Source of the DNA: JACVRX01 sp963819885
GTDB taxonomy: Bacteria; Actinomycetota; Actinomycetes; Jiangellales; Jiangellaceae
Direction of reading: 5' to 3'
Assembly (NCBI GenBank): GCA_963819885.1
Contig: CAWFXV010000013.1
Location: 54,361-118,360, forward strand
DNA length: 64,000 nucleotides
Shown here: positions 1-8,794 of the stretch, one piece after another
Layout: every line of letters starts with the position of its first letter
Numbering within the stretch: the stretch's first letter is position 1
Notes under the pieces: model-generated
Seen by the model: only the letters and a program-made list of their open reading frames with translations
The model's database searches: none
Told to the model about the DNA's origin: nothing
Program-made: the position numbers and the translations under genes

Positions 1-1
1 G

Positions 2-202
2 CTCACACCGCGGGAGCGCGAAATACTCGTCGAGATCGCCACCGGAGACTCCAACGCGCAGATCGCCCAACGACTCGTACTCTCCGAAGCGACCGTGAAA
101 ACCCACGTCGGCCGGATCCTCGCCAAACTCCACCTACACGATCGGGTACAAGCCGTCGTGCTCGCCTACGAATCGGGCCTGATCCGCCCCGGAAGCCGTT
201 GA
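2..202 (+). CDS. LuxR-family DNA-binding domain, C-terminal fragment
   Basis: The reading frame is open from the window edge to TGA at 200-202 and gives 66 residues. It begins LTPREREIL, the conserved start of the LuxR/NarL helix-turn-helix, continues with NAQIAQRLVLSEATVKTHVGRILAKL (recognition helix around SEATVKTHV), and ends shortly after the domain. It is the output domain of a response regulator or other LuxR-type activator whose receiver lies outside the window. The bases just after the stop share a 23-bp stretch with a response-regulator remnant near 4.9 kb, so this locus may once have been duplicated. The target genes cannot be told from the sequence. Confidence 0.85.
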   Translation, partial: LTPREREILVEIATGDSNAQIAQRLVLSEATVKTHVGRILAKLHLHDRVQAVVLAYESGLIRPGSR

Positions 203-331
203 CAGTGCCGACATCCTAGACGCGGACCCGGGCCCGTGGCCCGATGCCGCAGGTCGTTGACGCCAGCCCACACGTCGACCTGCGCCTGCCTCTCCCCGAG
301 GCGTTCGCGTTGGCACACCTATCCGCGCCTG

Positions 332-547
332 CTAGGAAACGGCCCCGCCGACGACACGGACCTGGTCGGCCTGCTCACCCTTTGGGCCCTGCGTGATCTC
401 GAACTCCACCCGCTGACCTTCCTCCAGCGACCGATTTTCCCCACCGACGATCGCGGAGAAATGCACGAACACATCCTGGCCGCCGTCGACTGCGATGAAC
501 CCGTAGCCCTTATCGGCGTTAAACCACTTCACGGTGCCCTGCGCCAT
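332..547 (-). CDS. Cold-shock domain protein
   Basis: This 71-residue protein is a single cold-shock domain that binds single-stranded RNA/DNA and acts as an RNA chaperone in the cytoplasm. The RNP1 motif KGYGFI and the RNP2 motif VFVHFSAI are both present, and the length is normal for the CspA family. I start at the ATG read from 547 because it opens the classical MAQGTVKWF sequence and is preceded by a strong GGGAGGAG ribosome site. A longer frame upstream has no family similarity. Which csp paralogue it is cannot be decided. It stands alone between a LuxR-type fragment and a secreted protein. Confidence 0.93.
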   Translation of the reverse strand: MAQGTVKWFNADKGYGFIAVDGGQDVFVHFSAIVGGENRSLEEGQRVEFEITQGPKGEQADQVRVVGGAVS

Positions 548-641
548 GTGCTCCTCCCAGAACCCAGCTGGCCACAACGCGGGAGATCCAGCGTGATTGA
601 CGCAGGACGCCCCACGACCCCACAGCGCCGCACGCGATGCG

Positions 642-1052
642 TTACGTCTTCGGACCTTGCGGTGTCGGCAGCCCCCACACCTCGAAGATGACATCGATCG
701 GGCCCGACGGGGTAGGCACGTCTTCGAAGAGGAACCTGCAATAGAACAGTCGGTCCTCCGCTATCCCGCGACCGTTGAACGTTTCCATGAGCAGCTCGCC
801 GGTCGCCGCGTCTGTTGCACGAAAGTGCATGCCCGCGCCCACGGAGCCGCCGACGAGGAACGCGGTGTTGCCGCCCTTCGGGTCGAGCAGCAGCGCGGGC
901 TCGCCGTTGCACTCGCCCTCGAGCAGAATCCAGTTCGCGTTGCCCGGTGGACTGGCTGCCGCACCAGCGTTGGGTGATCCGAGCAATAGGATCGCCAGGG
1001 TCATCATCGCCGTCAGAACCGACCGCCGCCATCGCACTCGCGTCCGAGCCAT
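642..1052 (-). CDS. Secreted protein of unknown function
   Basis: From the ATG read at 1052 (preceded by GGAGGGAA) the protein has 136 residues. Residues 1-32 are a Sec-type signal peptide: arginine-rich start, hydrophobic stretch, then GSPNAGAAA as cleavage region. The mature part of about 100 residues contains ILLEGECNGEPALLL, a cysteine pair (C in EGECNG and in LFYCRF) and a C-terminal VIFEVWGLP strand, suggesting a small, perhaps disulfide-stabilised beta domain. I do not recognise the family. An in-frame ATG 58 codons further upstream is rejected because the extension is compositionally unlike protein. Confidence 0.6.
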   Translation of the reverse strand: MARTRVRWRRSVLTAMMTLAILLLGSPNAGAAASPPGNANWILLEGECNGEPALLLDPKGGNTAFLVGGSVGAGMHFRATDAATGELLMETFNGRGIAEDRLFYCRFLFEDVPTPSGPIDVIFEVWGLPTPQGPKT

Positions 1053-1611
1053 TTCCCTCCGATCTCCGTTCTGTCGGTCAGCCATCCTGATCCCGTCCGG
1101 GCGCGTTCGCAACCGGTCGCGGTAGGGCACCAGCGTCAAGGGTGACCGCCCGATGGGTCCGGGCGGTGCCCTCGCATGGCACGCTGTGGTGCGGGGCCTA
1201 CGTCGGCGGCCTGGTCTGCGCAGCACACGGCGACGACATTGCGCAGGATCTCCTGTCGACTCTCCGCGCGCACGCCGTCAACTGGAACGCCTCGTGGGCC
1301 GGTGGCCAGTTCCGGTGTGGTCGGCCGACGCGGCACACCGGAGAACCCAGCCGATGGCCGGGCGATGCCTGCCCCCGAAACAGAGGGGTGACCGGGCGCT
1401 GATTCGCGCCGCGTCGGCTGTGCGCAGGCTTGCCTCGGCGGTGCTGGGCGGGCGTCGTGATGGACATCGGCGGCCGGTCGGCTAATATCCCCCACGCTCC
1501 AGGTGATTGCGTCGGCGCGGCGCCGCCACTGATGCCGACACATAGGACCGGTCGCACGGTGATCCTCGATCCCCAGGAGCATGATCCGTACCGCGCACCA
1601 GTGGAGGTCAC
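1053..1611. other. Intergenic region without a supported gene
   Basis: About 560 bp lie between two divergent secreted-protein genes. Several overlapping open frames exist on both strands, as expected at high GC, but none has a plausible ribosome site, signal peptide or recognisable motif. It presumably holds the promoters of both neighbours; I could not identify convincing -35/-10 boxes. Confidence 0.5.
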
Positions 1612-4395
1612 ATGCGGTTCGTCCGTCTCGCCGTTCTGGTCGCATCGACCATGTTCGCCGCTCTGCTCCACGTTCCCCCGGCATCGGCGTTGACGCCCGT
1701 GACCTTCACCGGTTGGACCGACTTCGCCGTCGGAGACAACCCCAACTCGGCCGCGGTGGGCGACTTCAACGGCGACGGTGACCCCGATGTCGCGGTTGCG
1801 AACGAGTTCGCCGGGAGTGTCTCGGTGTTGCTCGGGGGCGCTGGTGGCAGCTTCAGCGCTGCGACCAACATCGCCACCGGCGGATTCCCGTTCGCGGTCG
1901 CAGTGGGCGACTTCAACGCCGACGGTGACCCCGACCTGGCCGTCGCCGACGCCTTCGACGGCATCATCTCGGTGCTGCTCGGCAGCACCGGCGGCACCTT
2001 CACCGGCCCGACTAACTTCCCCGCCGGCAGTTTCCCCGCCTCGGTCGCGGTGGGCGACTTCAACGGCGACGGCGATCCGGACCTCGCGGTCGCCGACCAG
2101 GTGACCGGCGAGATCCTGGTGCTGCGCGGCACCGCTGGCGGCGGCTTCACCGCGCCGACCACCGTCGGTACGGCCACCGGTCCCTTCTCGATCGCGGTGG
2201 GCGAGTTCAACGGCGACGGCGACCCCGACCTCGCGGTCGCCGACCAGTTCTCTGGCAGGGTGCTGGTGCTGCTCGGCAGCACCGGCGCCAACTTCACCGC
2301 GCCGGCCATGGTCGCCTCAGGCTCCGACCCCGACTCGGTAGCGGTGGGCGACTTCAACGGCGACGGCGACCCCGACCTCGCGGTCGCCGACCAATCTCCC
2401 GGCGAGATCATGGTGCTGCTCGGCAGCACCGGCGGCACCTTCACCGGCCCGACCATCCTGACCACGGACAGCGGTGTGTCCGCCCTCGCAGTGGCCGACT
2501 TCAACCGCGACGGCGACCCGGACCTGGCCGTCAGCAACGTCAACCTGAGCCGCGTTTCAGTGCTGCTCGGCAGCACCGGGGGCACCTTCACCGCCCCGAC
2601 CAACTTCGCCGTCGGTGGCACACAGACCTCGGTGGTAGCCGCTGACTTCAACGGCGACGACAAGCCCGACCTGGCGGCCACGAAATTCACCGCTAACAGC
2701 GTCGCCGTGCTGTTGAACAGCACGGTCACCAACCAGGCTCCGGTCGCGGCCGGGGATGCCTACAGCACGGCGGAAGACACGGCGCTGACGGTGGCCCCGC
2801 CGGGGGTGTTGGGCAACGACGCCGACCCGGACGGCGATCCGCTGACCGCGGCGCTGATGACCGGGCCGAGCCACGGCACCATGACGTTGAACGCCAATGG
2901 CTCGTTCTCCTACACCCCGGCGGCGGACTTCGCCGGTAGCGACTCGTTCAGTTACCGGGCCAGCGACGGCACGCTGACCTCCAACGTAGCCACCGTGGCG
3001 ATCAGCGTCACCGCGGTCAACGATGTTCCGGTCGCGGCCGGGGATGCCTTCACCACGGCGGAAGACACCGTGCTGACTGTGTCTGCGCCCGGGGTGCTCG
3101 GCAACGACTCCGACCCGGACGGCGATCCGCTGACCGCGGTGCTGGGGACGGGGCCGAGCCACGGCAGCCTGACGTTGAACGGCAACCGCTCGTTCTCCTA
3201 CACCCCGACGGCGGACTTCGCCGGTAGCGACTCGTTCAGTTACCGGGCCAGCGACGGCACGCTGACCTCGAACGTGGCCACCGTCACCATCGGTGTCACC
3301 GGCGCCAACGACGCTCCGACCGCGGCCGGCGAGGCTTACAGCACCACCGAGGACACCGCCTTGACAGTGGCCCCGCCAGGGGTGCTCGCCAACGACACCG
3401 ACTCCGACGGTAACCCGCTGACCGCCGTACTCGAGTCGGTGCCCAGCCACGGCACTCTCACCCTCAACACTGACGGCTCGTTCACCTATACCCCGGCCGC
3501 GGACTTCACCGGCAGCGACTCGTTCACCTACCGGGCCAGCGACGGCACCCTGAACTCGAACGTGGCCACCGTGACCATCAGTGTCACCGCGGTCCACGAC
3601 GCCCCCACCGTGACGGTGACTGCCGGCGGGACCTGCGGCACCGACGACCGCTCGGGCACGATCAACCTGACCGTGGGCGATGTGGACAGCGCGGCGACGT
3701 CACTTGCGCTCAGCGCCGCCTCCTCCAACCCCACGCTGCTGCCCGCTGGCAACATCGCATTCGCCGGCGGCGGTGCCACCCGCACGGTGACCGTGCGCAC
3801 TGTGTCCGGCCGCACCGGCACCGCGGTCGTGACCATCACCGTCAGCGACGGGCAAGCAACCAGCACATTCCAGCTCACGGTGCGGTCCGGCGGCAGCGAC
3901 GGTGACACCATGACCGGAGGCGGTGGTGTCGATCTGATCCTGGGACAAGGCGGCAACGACACGCTCAAGGGCGCAGAGAGCATCGACCTGCTGTGTGGGG
4001 GCGCCAGCAAGGACACGCTATCCGGCGGGGTTGGGGACGACACCCTCATCGGGGCGGGTGAAGACGACGTGCTCAACGGCGACGGCGGCATCGACCGGCT
4101 CGACGGCGGCGCCGGCAAGGACACCCTCTCCGGCGGGGTCGGGGACGACACCCTCATCGGGGCGGGTGAAGACGACGTGCTCAACGGCGACGACGGCATC
4201 GACCGGCTCGACGGCGGCGCCGGCAAGGACACCCTCTCCGGCGGGACCGCGGACGACACCCTCATCGGGGCGGGTGAAGACGATCGGCTGGCCGGTGGGC
4301 CCGGCGCCGACAGTTTCAGCGGCGGTCCCGGCAACGACAAGGCGACCGACTACACCGTCGCCGAGGGCGACACCACCGACGGCACGATCCCCTAG
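1612..4395 (+). CDS. Secreted FG-GAP / cadherin-like / RTX calcium-binding protein
   Basis: This 927-residue exported protein starts at an ATG preceded by GGAGG and has a signal peptide of about 26 residues ending PASA. Residues ~35-375 hold about seven FG-GAP/VCBS blade repeats with the core VAVGDFNGDGDPDLAVAD, expected to form a beta-propeller that binds calcium through its DFNGDGDPD loops. Residues ~376-660 are three ~95-residue cadherin-like (tandem-95/Ig) repeats with LGNDxDPDGDPLTA and YTPAADFAGSDSFSYRASDGTL. After a further beta domain, residues ~770-915 are RTX nonapeptide repeats (GGAGKDTLSGG type). Such proteins are cell-surface adhesins or matrix proteins stabilised by calcium. RTX proteins of Gram-negatives use type I secretion, whereas this one has a Sec signal. 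No sorting motif is visible at the C-terminus. Confidence 0.9.
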   Translation: MRFVRLAVLVASTMFAALLHVPPASALTPVTFTGWTDFAVGDNPNSAAVGDFNGDGDPDVAVANEFAGSVSVLLGGAGGSFSAATNIATGGFPFAVAVGDFNADGDPDLAVADAFDGIISVLLGSTGGTFTGPTNFPAGSFPASVAVGDFNGDGDPDLAVADQVTGEILVLRGTAGGGFTAPTTVGTATGPFSIAVGEFNGDGDPDLAVADQFSGRVLVLLGSTGANFTAPAMVASGSDPDSVAVGDFNGDGDPDLAVADQSPGEIMVLLGSTGGTFTGPTILTTDSGVSALAVADFNRDGDPDLAVSNVNLSRVSVLLGSTGGTFTAPTNFAVGGTQTSVVAADFNGDDKPDLAATKFTANSVAVLLNSTVTNQAPVAAGDAYSTAEDTALTVAPPGVLGNDADPDGDPLTAALMTGPSHGTMTLNANGSFSYTPAADFAGSDSFSYRASDGTLTSNVATVAISVTAVNDVPVAAGDAFTTAEDTVLTVSAPGVLGNDSDPDGDPLTAVLGTGPSHGSLTLNGNRSFSYTPTADFAGSDSFSYRASDGTLTSNVATVTIGVTGANDAPTAAGEAYSTTEDTALTVAPPGVLANDTDSDGNPLTAVLESVPSHGTLTLNTDGSFTYTPAADFTGSDSFTYRASDGTLNSNVATVTISVTAVHDAPTVTVTAGGTCGTDDRSGTINLTVGDVDSAATSLALSAASSNPTLLPAGNIAFAGGGATRTVTVRTVSGRTGTAVVTITVSDGQATSTFQLTVRSGGSDGDTMTGGGGVDLILGQGGNDTLKGAESIDLLCGGASKDTLSGGVGDDTLIGAGEDDVLNGDGGIDRLDGGAGKDTLSGGVGDDTLIGAGEDDVLNGDDGIDRLDGGAGKDTLSGGTADDTLIGAGEDDRLAGGPGADSFSGGPGNDKATDYTVAEGDTTDGTIP
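2737..3597 (+). repeat. Three tandem cadherin-like repeat units in coding DNA
   Basis: Three consecutive units of about 285 bp starting near 2737, 3023 and 3313 encode near-identical domains. Units one and two are the most alike at DNA level (both contain gtcgcggccggggatgcc), which points to recent tandem duplication or gene conversion inside the gene. Confidence 0.85.
4009..4290 (+). repeat. 108-bp tandem repeat encoding RTX motifs
   Basis: Units start at 4009, 4117 and 4225 (third partial) with exact 108-bp spacing and only a few differences. Each encodes 36 residues of the KDTLSGG...DDTLIGAGEDD...IDRLDGG type, a calcium-binding beta-roll. The copy number is likely to vary between strains. 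Confidence 0.88.
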
Positions 4396-5334
4396 CCCGT
4401 TGCCTTGAGAACCGGTTGAGGCCCTGGCGCGTCCGTCGAACCCAAGAGGCGCCGCTGACAACAAATCTGGATGGCTTACGTCGAAGGAGGAGCCGCCGAG
4501 GCGACACCAGTCAGCAGTCGGATCGTGCGTGCTGACGACGAGCGACCCCTCTGCATGGGGGATTCGATGGGCCTCGCGGAGGGAGCCCGTCCGGTTCGTC
4601 AGGTAGGGGTAGGCCAACGCGACAGCACGACGTCGACTGTCCCGCTCCGGACCCAGTCGAAGGGAGTGGACCCGAAGGTCGGCACGGCGGGCGCAATCGA
4701 CCTCCATCACGGCCGCACCGCCGGGGGCCGGCGAGCGAAGGTCACCGACTGCTCGCCGACACCGACCCGCCGCGAGTTGGTCAGCAGCTTCCTACTTAAG
4801 GACGTGAGCTACTCGCCGTCACCGTGCGAGCAATGGCGACGTGCGACATCCTGGTGGCACCGGCGATCAGCCCACGCCTGGTCGAGCAATGCCTGCATCT
4901 CCCAGCCCAGCGCCCCCTCCCCGAGGCGTTCGCGTTGGCCGGGCGCTCAGCGACGACGAGCCGCTGAAACTGATCTTCGATGACGACCGCGAGCGGATCG
5001 CGCAGTTCGGGCTGCGGAGCCAGCCGGCACAGGACGGGTCAAGCCTCCGCATAGCAATGTCAGGCAAGATGGACGCGCAACGGACTGGGTGACGTGGTGG
5101 TAGTCCGGTTCAACGTCACCTGCGAGTGAGGCAACAGCCATCCCCGAAGATCGAGCGGAAGCCGGCCCGCATCCGGGCTGGCGACCGCTGACGGCACCGG
5201 GCTCGGGAACGATCGGCGAAAACTGCCACATCGGCACCGAAGTCAACCGAATCCCCGAGACCCCGGCCTGAGCCGAGCGGCCGGCGTCGACGTGTTCTGC
5301 GCGAGCAGCAATGCGCCCAAGCTTGGGAAACCGG
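4396..5334. other. Intergenic region holding only a regulator remnant
   Basis: No intact gene is supported in these ~940 bp. The only recognisable content is the response-regulator fragment at 4775-4968, listed separately. Other open frames are short, arginine-rich and lack start signals. Confidence 0.5.
4775..4968 (+). pseudogene. NarL/LuxR response-regulator fragment
   Basis: Translation gives SSFLLKD, the conserved end of a receiver domain (the Lys of the KD/KP motif), then after a frame change ELLAVTVRAMATCDILVAPAI followed by SPRLVEQCL. This matches the last receiver helix and the linker of NarL-type regulators, where the usual sequence is LLxAVRxxAxGxxLLAPxxTxRLIE. The rest of the receiver, including the phosphorylated Asp, is not found upstream, and no helix-turn-helix follows. 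It is therefore a decayed fragment with at least one frameshift. The bases 4917-4939 are identical to 292-314 near the first regulator fragment. Confidence 0.5.
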
Positions 5335-5769
5335 TCACACGGGACGGCGGGCAACGACCTCGTCGTCATCCCACTCGTCGCCTTCGACGAACCCGAGAGC
5401 GGCGTAGAGCGAGCGCGCCCCTAGGTTGTTCGGCTGGTACGACAGCGCCGCTTCGCGGCAGTCGGGCTCGGCGGCGAACCGGTCCAGCAGCACCTGCACC
5501 GCAGCGCGGCCGGCACCCTGGCGCTGTGCGGCCGCATCGACAACCAATCCACCGATCCAGCGACTCTCGTCGGCGTCCTCAGCCCACATGACAAACCCCA
5601 CAACCGCGCCGTCTCCGACGACCGCAAGTGGACTCCACTGGCCGCCGTAGTGGCACAAGCACAGGTAGTACGCGGTGGGTGCCACGAACCGCTGTTGGTC
5701 GGGGTGCGGAGTAACCGCGGCGACCTCGCGCCAGTTCGCGGCCGTCACGTCCACGAGCTCGATGTCCAT
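5335..5769 (-). CDS. GNAT family N-acetyltransferase
   Basis: This 144-residue protein has the GNAT fold: an N-terminal strand (MDIELVDVTAANW), the central WIGGLVVDAAAQRQGAGRAAVQVLL segment whose Q-x-x-G-x-G/A loop binds acetyl-CoA pyrophosphate, and the C-terminal NNLGARSLYAALGF motif. The VDVTAANWREV opening resembles the polyamine or BltD/PaiA-like branch, but the acceptor substrate cannot be assigned. I use the ATG at 5769; a TTG three codons upstream is possible. It stands alone on the minus strand downstream of a long non-coding gap. Confidence 0.85.
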   Translation of the reverse strand: MDIELVDVTAANWREVAAVTPHPDQQRFVAPTAYYLCLCHYGGQWSPLAVVGDGAVVGFVMWAEDADESRWIGGLVVDAAAQRQGAGRAAVQVLLDRFAAEPDCREAALSYQPNNLGARSLYAALGFVEGDEWDDDEVVARRPV

Positions 5770-6257
5770 CCCGGCCAATCATGCGGCAGCACCAGGCGTC
5801 GGGCTGTAGACCAGACCAGAGCAGCGGCTGCGATCGGAGTCGACCATGATCGGCCACATCACCGACCGCTCGGCGCCCCACGGCCTGAACCGTCGCGAGT
5901 TTCCCGAGCCAACGCTCGGCAGCCTCGATGTCGTCCTCGACGTCCGGCGCCTACCCCGTCGACCGCGGCGAAGGCATGGCCCTCATGGGTGCCGCGAGAG
6001 ACACACCGACGGGCTGCGGCGCTACGTCTGCTAGCCGGGCCGGTTTTAGCGCGATTCTGGCTGCGGGTTTGGCCGCCTCGGCGGGGTTTTCTGGGCGCCC
6101 GCCTTCGCTTCGGTGCCAGCCCCGCTGCCAGACGTGGGGCTGCTGCCCTTCGGCCGCGGATGGGGCCGGTGGGTCGGCGGGCGGTCCTCGGCTCGACTGT
6201 TGTCGGCTTGGACACGCTGCTCTATCTTGCCTCCACACGACGGCAGGAGCTCTGGGA
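5770..6257. other. Gap with no convincing gene
   Basis: About 490 bp between the acetyltransferase and the end of the VWA-associated gene. A minus-strand stretch near 5850-5945 reads EDDIEAAERWLGKLATVQAVG, which looks protein-like but has no start and soon shifts frame, so it may be a short decayed gene. Nothing else is supported. Confidence 0.4.
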
Positions 6258-7400
6258 TCACTTGACGGTGATGGTCCAAGGTCCGATGGCTTGGACCTCG
6301 AAGAACTGCGGTCCGCCGCTGATCTGGGAGGAGCCGGAATACTTCTGGGCTGTGTTGACGAGGCGGTCTGTTCCGTCCGGGCCGAGAGCGAGCACGTGAA
6401 AGTATCGGCCTGCATCGTTGCCGATGATCTCGGCGAGCGAGCCGTCGCCAGTGAAGTGCACGACCATATCTCCGTCGCCGTTGAATGAGCCGTTGAATTT
6501 CGGAATTGCCGAAAGCGGCAACACTTCGATTCTCCAGGAGCCGGTGGCGCGGACCTCGAAGCCGGTGGATTCGCCGCCGTTCCAGTTCAGCGACCGAACA
6601 CCTTGGTATGGGCGCAAGGTAATGACCAGGTCGTCCTCGGTACCTACCGCGCGGACGGCGAAGTAGCGGGACGCCGAGTTTCCGCTGATGTGTACGGCAG
6701 CCGGGCCGGCCGCGTTCCTGGCCAGCTCGACGGCGGCGTCGCCTGCGCCGGTCAGCACTATCCCGGCGTCGCGAACGCCTTCGGCCGATTGCTCGATTTT
6801 CGGCTGCGGCGACTCGCGCCGCGATCTTCGACCTGATACGCGATATAAGTTGTGCGACTCGAGGTTGGGCGCTGCTCTTGCCTGGTCGAACGAGGCGGTC
6901 CGATGCCCGCGGCCGCGGCTGAGTGTCGCCTGGCGCACCCTGGTGCTGCTGGTCTTGCGCCGATCGCCGCCGGAGTTCTCGTTCAGCCTGCAAGGCGAGG
7001 GCATGCTGAGCCGATCTCACTCCCTGCACGGCATCCGTGAGCGATCCGCGCCGGGACCGAGGTGGCAGGGACATGGTGGCTGGTGCGGTTGTCAGTGTGC
7101 CTGACGGCCCGGCGGCCGCAGCCGACGGCTTCTCGGCGGTCGCGAGCAATGCACGCCGGCGAGCGCGAAGCATGAGAATGAGCAGGGCCACCACCAGCGC
7201 GAGGCCGAGCAGCACGATCGCGGCGAGCCAAGGGATGCCGCGGGCTGGGGGCCCGTCGCTCGGTTCCGTTTGGTGCCGCTTGCGCTTGGCTGGCATCGGG
7301 CAGGGTGACGACGGTTGTGTATTCCTGGTCACCGGTCTGGAACGCGACCTGCGCCACCGCTGGAAGCTCGCCTGGAGCCTCGAACGTGACCAGGTATTGG
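6258..7400 (-). CDS. Transmembrane and C-terminal part of a VWA surface protein (frameshifted)
   Basis: This continues the VWA gene in two further frames. Near 7180-7260 a minus-strand frame encodes GIPWLAAIVLLGLALVVALL followed by basic residues, a clear single membrane span with a cytoplasmic stop-transfer. The frame ending with the stop at 6258 encodes about 170 residues including AGPAAVHISGNSASRYFAVRA, FNGSFNGDGDMVVHFTGDGS and FFEVQAIGPWTITVK. The two halves of that part repeat each other (GNSASRYFAVRAVG versus GNDAGRYFHVLALG), so it is a duplicated beta domain. I do not know its function. Whether this is one protein with the VWA part or a second gene overlapping it cannot be settled because of frame shifts near 7270 and between 6800 and 7000. 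Confidence 0.55.
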
Positions 7401-8198
7401 TCATCCAACGTGGCGGCCAGGTCTCCGAAGGACTGCACGATGTTCTCGGCATTGGTCGTCACAACGAGGCCGCCCGCTTGCTCGACGACGGATGGCCAGA
7501 GGGCATCTGTGCTCGGTCCGTATGACGTTGACGACAGCTTCGGAGGTCACTACCGCTTGGCTCAACCGGTCCGGGAGCATTCCCTGTTCGTCAGGCCCGT
7601 GGGTGTAGACGATGATCGCGCGTGGCCCGGGCGGGGCGGATTCGAGGGACTGGGCCGCGAGCATGGTCGCCGCCATGGTGGCACGCGAGCCGCCAACCCG
7701 CAGCGCACTGATTGCGCTTAGCGCCTCGGCGCGGTGCCCGTTCAAGGGTGCGACGACCTCTGGCTTGCCTCCCGCTGTGACCACCATGGTGTACGCGCCA
7801 CCGGGGAGCCGTAACAGGAACTCGGTCGCCCCGTTTTGCACCGCGGCGAGTTCGTGCGGCGTGAGGCCGGATGCCGTGTCGATCACGAGAGCGACCGAGA
7901 GATCGGCGGACGCCATCGGAGTGACGGTCGTGGCAACGGGCTCTCCATCGATTGTCACCGAGCACGATTCCTCGTCCGATCCGTCCTCCGGTGCCGTGCT
8001 CGGCGGTGCGACCACCATCGACACGCGCGGCGCCGAGGCGGTGTGGACCGCGACTACCCGGAGCTCATCCCCAGCCGCAGCGGCCGGATGGGACGCCCAC
8101 AGTAGGAACAAGACCAAGCCGACCGCATTAGTCGCGATCAGCCTGAGTGCGCTACCCCGGTTACGAGTCCTGGGCAGCGAAAACCACCAAGTTCTCAC
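7401..8198 (-). CDS. Exported von Willebrand factor A-like protein, N-terminal part (frameshifted)
   Basis: The protein probably starts at GTG 8198, inside the end of the sortase gene, and has a signal peptide ending SHPAAAA. The mature part runs through LSVALVIDTASGLTPHELAAVQ, PPGPRAIIVYTHGPDEQGMLPDRLSQAV and, after a shift near 7512, TDALWPSVVEQAGGLVVTT and YLVTFEAP. This is the alternating strand-helix pattern of a VWA domain. The metal-binding DxSxS motif is degenerate here (DTASG), so metal-dependent ligand binding is uncertain. It overlaps the sortase gene by about 38 bp and is likely co-transcribed with it. The frame break near 7512 is a small indel and may be a sequencing error. Confidence 0.6.
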   Translation of the reverse strand: MRTWWFSLPRTRNRGSALRLIATNAVGLVLFLLWASHPAAAAGDELRVVAVHTASAPRVSMVVAPPSTAPEDGSDEESCSVTIDGEPVATTVTPMASADLSVALVIDTASGLTPHELAAVQNGATEFLLRLPGGAYTMVVTAGGKPEVVAPLNGHRAEALSAISALRVGGSRATMAATMLAAQSLESAPPGPRAIIVYTHGPDEQGMLPDRLSQAVVTSEAVVNVIRTEHRCPLAIRRRASGRPRCDDQCREHRAVLRRPGRHVG

Positions 8199-8793
8199 TG
8201 TAATGTCCCGTAGCCGGATCGATTGGTCCCCCGCAAGTAACCAGTCGGAGCTCCGGTTCAAGCGTCGGGTAGTACACGAGGTCGCTTGGGAACGCCACCT
8301 TTCTGTAGTTACCCTGCCGGGTCACGACGAACCGTGCGGTGGTGCCGTCTGCCCGATCGACCAGAATCTCGTCGCCACGCTGCAGCGTGTGGAGCCGGGA
8401 GAAAACGGCCGGTGTATCCCGGCTTACGTGCCCCATGATCACGGCCGGTCCAGTCTGCCCTGGCCGAGGGCCGCCTTTCCACCATCCGGCGACGCCGAGC
8501 TCGTCCGGCACCTCGATGCTCTTGTCGCGTGCCAGCCCGAGCTTCACCAGCCTGGTGTCCACGTCGATTGCGGGGATTCGCAGCCGGACCGGCAGTGCGG
8601 TCTGGCTGTGCGTTCGGGTCGAGCGGTACGTCGACAGGTTGGCGTGCGGCGTGAGGCTCGGTGTCTCGGACGCTGGACCGGCCTGCGGCGCCGACATGTC
8701 ACTGGCGCCGGCGGTCGCACAGCCGCCGAGCATGAGCAGGGCAAGCAGATAGCTGCACGCCGTCCGGGTGGCCAGACGGTGTCGTTCGGGCAC
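8161..8793 (-). CDS. Class F-like sortase, lipoprotein
   Basis: Sortases cleave a sorting motif on exported proteins and join them to an amine acceptor at the cell surface. The 210-residue protein has LRIPAIDVDTRLVKLGL (family N-terminal strand), catalytic His in IMGHVSR and catalytic Cys in LRLVTCGG. Between the Cys and the C-terminus (GHYSENLVVFAAQDS) I see no arginine where the family's catalytic Arg is usually found, so activity may be altered. The GTG at 8793 gives a lipoprotein signal with LGGC at residues 22-25. That start lies one base after the stop of the upstream lipoprotein gene, implying translational coupling. No LPXTG-type protein is evident next door. Confidence 0.85.
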   Translation of the reverse strand: MPERHRLATRTACSYLLALLMLGGCATAGASDMSAPQAGPASETPSLTPHANLSTYRSTRTHSQTALPVRLRIPAIDVDTRLVKLGLARDKSIEVPDELGVAGWWKGGPRPGQTGPAVIMGHVSRDTPAVFSRLHTLQRGDEILVDRADGTTARFVVTRQGNYRKVAFPSDLVYYPTLEPELRLVTCGGPIDPATGHYSENLVVFAAQDS

Positions 8794-8794
8794 G

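Noticed and set aside
1740..2680. CRISPR-like array from the regularly spaced FG-GAP repeats
   Set aside because: The repeats are translated, diverge by codon position and have no unique spacers; they encode propeller blades.
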